Assembly (NCBI RefSeq): GCF_000299895.1
Contig: NZ_AMRG01000005.1
Coordinates: forward strand, 124,001-188,000
Direction of reading: 5' to 3'
Length of the DNA stretch: 64,000 bases
From: Idiomarina xiamenensis 10-D-4
GTDB taxonomy: Bacteria; Pseudomonadota; Gammaproteobacteria; Enterobacterales; Alteromonadaceae
Positions 58,499 to 64,000 of this stretch are shown piece by piece. The notes under the pieces are model-generated. The model did no database searches, was not told the origin of the DNA, and saw only the letters and a list, made by a program, of their open reading frames with translations. The translations under genes and the position numbers were made by a program. Positions within the stretch are counted from its first letter, which is position 1, and each line of letters opens with the position of its first letter.

Positions 58499-59329
58499 AT
58501 GCATACACACCATCGAATAGCGGGTTTCAGGAGTTTACTTGTGGCCGTGTTACTGTTTGTCCATAGCGATGTGTGGGCGCTCGCAACGCCACAGTCGCAG
58601 TTAACTGTTGCTAACATTGAAGGATATATGATCGTTCCGCAGCGTTCTTTCTATGGGCAGTGGCTGGGGGAGGATTTTATGACGAGTGTGCGCGATTATG
58701 GCGTACGACAAGTCGATACGGTTGGCTTATTTATCAGCGCTGTTGAATTGAACGACTTTGCGCAGCGGTTACCGTTGCTGAATAAACGTTGGCCTATTCA
58801 TGCACTTCACCTACACGGTCAAGTCGATGCGGATAAGTCGAGCCAGTCAAGTGTTACGCTATCGCGCTTGAATGGCTACAGTGTAGTTTATCATGTCGCC
58901 GACAGTGTTACTGGCTACCGCATCATGACTTATCGTATCAAGGCCGATAAGGCGACCTTGATTAAGCCGTTATCGGGCCGCAGTATTGGTGCGCTTGATT
59001 GCAACTCGGCTGCTACCGCGGCCTTGTTGTTTGCCAGCGCCGATAGCCACATTGTGTCACTGACCCTTGCCCGAACACATTATCAAAGAGAGCCACTCTC
59101 CGAGACCAAGTTCGCTAACTACCTGCTCAATCAATCACTTCAGTTAGCTATGCAACGTGGCTTTACGGGCCCTTTCAAAACACTCCAATATCAACCTTTA
59201 GGTGGGCCAACGTTGCCTGGCGATGATGCAGTGGTTGACCCTGACCAGCATTGCGGCAAGTCAACATCATGCGAACGAGGCCTAAGTAGCTGTAGCGTGT
59301 TGAAAGGTGCGGTGTGCAACGATGACTAG
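58499..59329 (+). CDS. Unrecognised secreted protein
   Basis: 276 residues from the ATG with GGAGG 8 bp before it; an earlier ATG is weaker. The signal peptide ends DVWA (about residue 27). The mature part has a mixed alpha/beta look with one segment SGRSIGALDCNSAATAALLF, and a Cys-rich tail (four Cys within the last 35 residues: QHCGK, TSCERG, LSSCSV, AVCND). I recognise no family. It is alone between the RND terminator and the convergent ugpQ gene. Confidence 0.6.
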   Translation: MHTHHRIAGFRSLLVAVLLFVHSDVWALATPQSQLTVANIEGYMIVPQRSFYGQWLGEDFMTSVRDYGVRQVDTVGLFISAVELNDFAQRLPLLNKRWPIHALHLHGQVDADKSSQSSVTLSRLNGYSVVYHVADSVTGYRIMTYRIKADKATLIKPLSGRSIGALDCNSAATAALLFASADSHIVSLTLARTHYQREPLSETKFANYLLNQSLQLAMQRGFTGPFKTLQYQPLGGPTLPGDDAVVDPDQHCGKSTSCERGLSSCSVLKGAVCNDD

Positions 59330-59348
59330 TTGGCTGGTGGCGAGTGCA

Positions 59349-60080
59349 TCAACTCAAATGCAGCAGCGCCTCTTCGCGGTCGACCGGTAAGCCAGCTAAT
59401 ACATTTCTGGCGTGAGCGGGGTGATTGGTAAAGATACCGTCTACCCCCATGCGATAAAGATCTTCGATATCGTGGGCTTCATCGACGGTAAATACGTACA
59501 CCTGTAAGCCGCGTTGGTGTCCATCGGCGACGAGCTCAGGCGTGACAAAGTCGACATCGATGTGTACCGACCAAGCATTTAAGCGTTCTGCGAAGACGCA
59601 ATAATCTAATGGACAACAGGTGGTCAGCGCGCCAATGACTTGTGTTGGCTGTTGTCGTTTGAGCTGTTGTAACCAGTGATGATTAAACGATGACACCAGC
59701 AATTGCTCGGGCGCAAATTGGCAAGCTTGTACGGCGTAATCCAAGCAGCTTCGCATGCGCTGGATATCGACCGGGCCTTTTAATTCAATATTAACCAAGC
59801 AGCGACCTGCGATAAAAGCCAATGCTTCGTTAAGGGTGGGGATACGTTGTTGGCCAAATATCTTCAGTTGACGCACTTGCGCCAAGGTCAAGTCGCATAG
59901 CCGACCTGGGGTCGCGGTTAAGCGCTCTAAATAGCGATCGTGGAATACAATTAATTCGTCTTCGATAGCATAGACATCTAACTCGATGCCATCGGCGCCA
60001 GCATCAAGCGCACGGCCAAAGGCCGCCAGCGTGTTTTCCGGGGCTTCAAAGCTAGCGCCGCGGTGAGCGATGATCTTCAC
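59349..60080 (-). CDS. ugpQ: Glycerophosphodiester phosphodiesterase, cytoplasmic (UgpQ-type)
   Basis: 243 residues, no signal peptide. GDPD motifs: IAHRGASFEAPENT with the catalytic His and Arg, GIELDVYAIEDELIVFHDRYLERLT with the metal acids and second His, and a late FTVDEAHDIEDLYRMGVDGIFTNHP. It releases glycerol 3-phosphate from deacylated phospholipids. The start is GTG with GGGAAG upstream. It is in the same orientation as psd, about 105 bp downstream of it, which is consistent with a lipid theme. Confidence 0.9.
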   Translation of the reverse strand: MKIIAHRGASFEAPENTLAAFGRALDAGADGIELDVYAIEDELIVFHDRYLERLTATPGRLCDLTLAQVRQLKIFGQQRIPTLNEALAFIAGRCLVNIELKGPVDIQRMRSCLDYAVQACQFAPEQLLVSSFNHHWLQQLKRQQPTQVIGALTTCCPLDYCVFAERLNAWSVHIDVDFVTPELVADGHQRGLQVYVFTVDEAHDIEDLYRMGVDGIFTNHPAHARNVLAGLPVDREEALLHLS

Positions 60081-60186
60081 AGTTGACGGCTTCCCATCGA
60101 TTGCGCCTTACACCTCAGTAAACTTTTAGCTGGCGTTCAGTTAAACATAGCCGTGTTACCAACAGATGTCAGCAACACGATGTGGT

Positions 60187-61068
60187 TTAGGCCGGCGGGT
60201 TGATGCTAGCCATGACTTGGCCCATGCGAGTGACGGCTTCTGGCTGTAAGTCGTCGGCAAAGCGAATGCTGTCTTGCGGAAAGCACATCACCACGGTTGA
60301 ACCGAGTTGAAATAAGCCCATCTCTTCGCCTTTTTGCAAACGTACGGCATCGTCACCCTGAGCCGGGTAATGCCAGCTATGCACTTTGGGGCCGCTAGGT
60401 GGTGTTACCACGCCGGCCCAACGGGTAGCGATGCTGGCAACGATAGTGGCGCCGACTAACACCATAGCAAAGGGACCGAATTCGCCGTCAAAAATGGCTA
60501 CCACACGCTCGTTACGAGCGAATAGGCCGGGCACATTATTGGCAGTGAGCGGGTTTACCGAAAACAAATCACCGGGGACGTATGTCATTTTGCGCAACAC
60601 ACCGTCGCACGGCATATGAATACGATGGTAATCGCGTGGCGCCAGATAAATGGTGGCAAATTGACCGTTGTGAAACAGTTTGGCGTCTTGTTGGTCACCA
60701 CCGAGCAAAGCCTCGACACTATAATCGTGTTGTTTAGCTTGAATGATTCGGTCGTCATCAATTGCGCCCAGCTGGCTAATGGCGCCATCGACCGGATGGG
60801 CTAATTGTCCTTCGGTTGCTGCTAACGGACGCAGCTCTGGCTTTAAATGACGAGTAAAAAACGCATTAAAGGTTTTGTAGTGCGACGGATCTTCATGAAT
60901 GGCTTCGCTCATGTTGATGTTGTAGCGCTTAATAAACCAGCGAATAAAGGCCTGTGTGGCCCAACCGGCTTCGGCTTTCGCAAATTTGCCCATGAGCCGT
61001 GAAATCAACTTCTTCGGCATTATATATTGAGCTGTGATTTTGACTGAGTCTAAGCTTGATTTAGCCAC
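60187..61068 (-). CDS. psd: Phosphatidylserine decarboxylase proenzyme
   Basis: 293 residues (E. coli Psd 322). Self-cleavage occurs at LGST, between G256 and S257, making the pyruvoyl group on the alpha chain. The catalytic HPVDGAIS and the HRIHMP block are present. It makes phosphatidylethanolamine in the inner membrane. The start is GTG and its ribosome binding site GAGGT lies within the end of rsgA, 5 bp upstream, so translation is coupled. Confidence 0.95.
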   Translation of the reverse strand: MAKSSLDSVKITAQYIMPKKLISRLMGKFAKAEAGWATQAFIRWFIKRYNINMSEAIHEDPSHYKTFNAFFTRHLKPELRPLAATEGQLAHPVDGAISQLGAIDDDRIIQAKQHDYSVEALLGGDQQDAKLFHNGQFATIYLAPRDYHRIHMPCDGVLRKMTYVPGDLFSVNPLTANNVPGLFARNERVVAIFDGEFGPFAMVLVGATIVASIATRWAGVVTPPSGPKVHSWHYPAQGDDAVRLQKGEEMGLFQLGSTVVMCFPQDSIRFADDLQPEAVTRMGQVMASINPPA

Positions 61069-61073
61069 CAGAA

Positions 61074-62159
61074 CTACCTCTTTTTATCGGCTCGTGCAGG
61101 CCTTTGCGTTTCCATGGAGTCAATTATCCGATGAAAGTTCGCCAAACGCCATGCGTAAATATCGTTGTCGGCTACTGCTTGTTGAATTGCACAGCCGGGG
61201 TCATCGCGATGCTTACAGTCGCGGAACTTACAGCGTCCCAAGTAGGGACGAAAATCAATAAAACACCAAGCCACCCGCTCGGCGTCTAGATGCCAGAGCG
61301 AAAACTCACGAATACCGGGCGAGTCAATAATGGCTGCCTCGGCCGTTGAGCTAAACGGTGCCGCTAAGGCGTAGCGTGTAGCGACCGTGGTGGTGTGCTG
61401 GCCTAAGCCCGAATTATCCGAAACCTGTTGTGTCAGCGCTTCGACGTCGGGTAACAAGGCATTGACTAATGACGACTTACCCACGCCAGACTGCCCGACA
61501 AAGACCGAGACGCGATTATTCATGGCGTTGAACAGCGGGCTCAGACCATCTTGCTGACGGCTGCTGACACGTAAAACTCGGTAGCCAAGCTGTTCGTAGG
61601 CGGCTAAATAGGCGTCGATGTCGGCGCGTTCGCTAGCCTCCAGATCAACCAGCAGATCGACTTTATTGAGGACGATGACGGGTTCGATATCGGCGTCTTC
61701 GCATGCGACCAAATAACGATCGATAATTTGTGCGCTAAAACTCGGTAATACACTACTGACTATAAAAATTTGGTCGATGTTAGCTGCTACCGGCTTAATA
61801 CCATCATAATAGTCGGGGCGCGACAGTAACGAGTGGCGCTCGTTGACCGCCTCAATCACGCCTGCGGGGCCTTCGCTTGCTTCTTTAGCGCGTCGCCAAA
61901 TAACCTTATCGCCACATACCAATGATTCGACTGTACGTCGAATATGACAGCGGTGTAATTGCCCGTGCTGATCGGCAACATCGGCATGCTGCCCATAACG
62001 ACTGACAATCACACCAGCCTCGGCGCTACCTAGCTGATCTTGTTGCCAGTCATCGGCGACGAGCTGGGGCTCCGGCTGGCCGGCTTTAGCTAAGCGCTTG
62101 CTATGATTGGCACGCACTCGCCGTTGTTGCCCTTTGTTCAGCTTTTGCCGTTTTGCCAC
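61074..62159 (-). CDS. rsgA: Ribosome small subunit-dependent GTPase RsgA
   Basis: 361 residues (E. coli 350). A basic N-terminal tail and OB fold are followed by a circularly permuted GTPase order: G4 NKVDLL, G1 [13 protein letters not shown]3 [10 protein letters not shown]-terminal zinc knuckle ([14 protein letters not shown]) follows. It helps late 30S maturation. The start is GTG, 118 bp from the divergent orn gene; psd follows after 5 bp. The rsgA|orn arrangement is standard for gammaproteobacteria. Confidence 0.96.
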   Translation of the reverse strand: MAKRQKLNKGQQRRVRANHSKRLAKAGQPEPQLVADDWQQDQLGSAEAGVIVSRYGQHADVADQHGQLHRCHIRRTVESLVCGDKVIWRRAKEASEGPAGVIEAVNERHSLLSRPDYYDGIKPVAANIDQIFIVSSVLPSFSAQIIDRYLVACEDADIEPVIVLNKVDLLVDLEASERADIDAYLAAYEQLGYRVLRVSSRQQDGLSPLFNAMNNRVSVFVGQSGVGKSSLVNALLPDVEALTQQVSDNSGLGQHTTTVATRYALAAPFSSTAEAAIIDSPGIREFSLWHLDAERVAWCFIDFRPYLGRCKFRDCKHRDDPGCAIQQAVADNDIYAWRLANFHRIIDSMETQRPARADKKR

Positions 62160-62277
62160 TGTTTACCCATGTTAGTTACCTTGGTTAGAAAAAAGCCCGC
62201 ATTGCGATGCAAAGTATCATACAATAAAGCGTCAGTAATGGCTTGGTTTGAGCGCAATAAAGAGGGCTTTTTCACAC

Positions 62278-62835
62278 ATGACAGTTCGCGATGACGCTTT
62301 AGTATGGATTGACTTAGAAATGACCGGGTTAGACCCCGAGCAGCACCACGTTATCGAAATCGCAACCATTGTGACCGATAGCGATTTGCAGGTCATCGCT
62401 GAAGGCCCGGTATTGGCGATTCATCAACCTGAGCAGTATTTAGCGCGGATGGATGACTGGAACGTCAATACGCACACACAATCCGGATTAGTCGAGCGAG
62501 TCAAAGCGAGTCGTATTGATGAGGATGAAGCGGTGCGCCAAACGCTGGCTTTTTTGCAGCAGTATGTGGCATCAGGTAAGTCGCCGCTATGCGGCAATAG
62601 CATCGGTCAGGATCGGCGTTTTTTGGTCAAGCATATGCCACAACTTGAGGCCTTTTTTCATTATCGCAATTTGGATGTCAGTACCGTTAAAGAACTCGCC
62701 AAGCGCTGGAATCCAGCGGTTGCAGCAGGCGTTAAAAAGTCTGGCGCGCACGAAGCGCTGGCTGATATCCGTGAATCAATTGACGAATTACGCCATTATC
62801 GCGAGCGTTTTTTCATCAACCAAGCGTCAAGCTGA
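62278..62835 (+). CDS. orn: Oligoribonuclease
   Basis: 185 residues (E. coli 181) of the DEDDh 3'-5' exonuclease fold: [10 protein letters not shown] (first D and E), [11 protein letters not shown], and [11 protein letters not shown] (H and last D). It degrades 2-5-nt RNAs and the linear pGpG made from cyclic di-GMP, linking it to the diguanylate cyclases elsewhere in the window. The ATG of MTVRDD is chosen; an upstream TTG is unlikely. The tRNA promoter begins just after its stop. Confidence 0.96.
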   Translation: MTVRDDALVWIDLEMTGLDPEQHHVIEIATIVTDSDLQVIAEGPVLAIHQPEQYLARMDDWNVNTHTQSGLVERVKASRIDEDEAVRQTLAFLQQYVASGKSPLCGNSIGQDRRFLVKHMPQLEAFFHYRNLDVSTVKELAKRWNPAVAAGVKKSGAHEALADIRESIDELRHYRERFFINQASS

Positions 62836-62845
62836 CGAAAAGCAC

Positions 62846-62873
62846 TTGCAACGCCGCCGGAAATCCGTAAAAT
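62846..62873 (+). promoter_or_regulatory. Sigma-70 promoter of the tRNA-Gly genes
   Basis: -35 TTGCAA (62846-62851) and -10 TAAAAT (62868-62873) with 16 bp between, followed by a GC-rich discriminator (GCGCGGTCG). This layout is typical of stable RNA promoters under stringent control. Confidence 0.65.
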
Positions 62874-62887
62874 GCGCGGTCGTTGAT

Positions 62888-62963
<76 letters not shown>

Positions 62964-63001
62964 ACATCCTTTATCATGGCAATCCATTTGTCATGCTACA
63001 T

Positions 63002-63077
<76 letters not shown>

Positions 63078-63202
63078 AACTTCTTTTTTCATGCCTCATA
63101 TTATTTCATTAGGCTCATAGCTGAGCTACATCAAGCTTATTCTTTCGATTTTAGGTTAGCATCGTCGCCACCGGGTAAACCGATTTTTGTCGCGAGGTAG
63201 CT

Positions 63203-64000
63203 ATGTTGAATCCGTCCAGTCACATTACGTGGCAGCCACAGTTAATTGCCAAGTACAATCTTAACGGACCTCGTTATACTTCCTATCCGACTGCGTTAGC
63301 GATGCAAACCGGGTTTGCGGCCGAATCAGCAAAGGCTGCTTTGCGGAGCAGCCAGCAACACCTGAGTCTCTATTTGCATGTGCCGTTTTGCCAGCGTTTA
63401 TGCTATTACTGCGGTTGCCATAAAGTCATCAGTCGGCATCAGCATAAAGCCGACCCCTATGTCGATGCCTTGCTGGCTGAGATGCGTCATTATCAAGCGC
63501 TCGTTGCGGATAAGCGCATTATTCAGGTGCACCTGGGCGGCGGCACACCCACTTTTTTAAGCGAAGCCCAGTTATCGCGCTTGTTTACTGGTTTGCGTCA
63601 GCATTTTCATATCAGTGAGGATGCGGAAATCAGCGTCGAGATTGACCCGCGTAGCTGTACTGACGAGAAGTTAGCGCATTTACGTGAGTTAGGCGTTAAT
63701 CGGGTTAGTTTTGGTGTTCAAGATCTTGACCGACGTGTGCAGATTGCGATCAATCGTGTGCAAGAAACCGATCTCATTATTCACCAGTTTGAACAGTGTC
63801 GGTCGTTAGCATTTAGCTCTATTAATGCCGACTTAATTTACGGCTTGCCGCATCAGTATCCGCAGAGTTTTGCGGAAACTCTGGCGGGCGTTATTGAGAT
63901 GGCTCCGGATCGGATTTCGTTATTCAGTTACGCGCACTTACCTCAGCGTTTTGCCGCACAGCGCAAAATACCCGATGCCAGCCTGCCATCAGCGCAGACC
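63203..64000 (+). CDS. hemN: Oxygen-independent coproporphyrinogen III oxidase (3' end outside window)
   Basis: The first 266 residues of a radical SAM enzyme that runs off the right edge (full-length about 455). It opens MLNPSSHITWQPQLIAKYNLNGPRYTSYPT. The iron-sulfur motif is CQRLCYYCGC (three Cys spaced CxxxCxxC), followed by HLGGGTPTFL, VEIDPR and GVNRVSFGVQDL. This N-terminal pattern is true HemN rather than HemW. It converts coproporphyrinogen III to protoporphyrinogen IX without oxygen, implying facultative heme synthesis. GAGGT precedes the ATG. Confidence 0.95.
   Translation, partial: MLNPSSHITWQPQLIAKYNLNGPRYTSYPTALAMQTGFAAESAKAALRSSQQHLSLYLHVPFCQRLCYYCGCHKVISRHQHKADPYVDALLAEMRHYQALVADKRIIQVHLGGGTPTFLSEAQLSRLFTGLRQHFHISEDAEISVEIDPRSCTDEKLAHLRELGVNRVSFGVQDLDRRVQIAINRVQETDLIIHQFEQCRSLAFSSINADLIYGLPHQYPQSFAETLAGVIEMAPDRISLFSYAHLPQRFAAQRKIPDASLPSAQT

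Overview
The window looks like a chromosomal core region of a gammaproteobacterium. Classic gene neighbourhoods are preserved: gppA-rhlB|trxA-rho, ubiD-fre, pabA...argD-astA-astD, prkB, slyX|fkpA, rsd|nudC-hemE, psd-rsgA|orn. Many TonB-dependent receptors, a secreted S9 peptidase, a DUF3802 protein, the arginine succinyltransferase genes and a bacterial voltage-gated sodium channel point to a marine, Alteromonadales-like heterotroph (Shewanella, Idiomarina or Alteromonas side). This placement is an inference from gene content; I cannot fix the genus. Base composition looks even, close to 50 % GC, and I see no prophage, insertion sequence, integrase, CRISPR array or obvious island.

Layout. 1-4.4 kb: stringent response and RNA metabolism (gppA partial, rhlB, trxA, rho). 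4.4-7.9 kb: a membrane-anchored endonuclease/exonuclease/phosphatase-fold protein, then ubiD-fre (ubiquinone synthesis, flavin reduction). 7.9-11.9 kb: a thiamine salvage operon behind a TPP riboswitch, with outer-membrane receptor, small thiamine-binding-type protein, PnuT-type permease and a ThiK-like kinase. An MFS transporter follows. 13.3-21.7 kb: small membrane protein, a second large TonB receptor, dps, trhO, and a set of membrane proteins (TSUP, CNNM/CBS, YqaA, CynX-type MFS). 21.9-25.4 kb: two diguanylate cyclases flanking a short signal peptidase I, plus a lipoprotein. 25.4-31.8 kb: small conserved or unknown proteins, glycerate kinase, the NaChBac-type channel, an unrecognised all-helical protein translationally coupled to a DUF3617 protein, and glutathione reductase.

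31.9-37.8 kb: YgjP-type metal hydrolase, DPP-IV-like lipoprotein peptidase, oligopeptidase A and two small membrane proteins. 37.9-40.9 kb: rpe, trpS, a SlyA-type regulator, pabA. 41-46.3 kb: HDOD protein, then argD-astA-astD behind ARG-box-like sites. 46.4-51.8 kb: DUF3802, OsmC, rlmJ, prkB, slyX, a WD40 lipoprotein, fkpA, rsd. 51.9-58.4 kb: nudC, hemE and an RND efflux pair. 58.5-64 kb: an unrecognised secreted protein, ugpQ, psd, rsgA, orn, two identical tRNA-Gly(GCC) genes, and the 5' part of hemN.

The clearest functional units are the riboswitch-controlled thiamine import and phosphorylation chain, and the arginine node (ArgD with AstA and AstD under likely ArgR control). The most unusual items are the sodium-channel homologue with a very acidic selectivity filter, the ThiK-like kinase with an altered metal-binding motif, a short signal peptidase between two cyclic-di-GMP synthases, a WD40 lipoprotein beside slyX/fkpA, and several perfect inverted repeats in intergenic regions. 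No fully new multi-gene system could be demonstrated.
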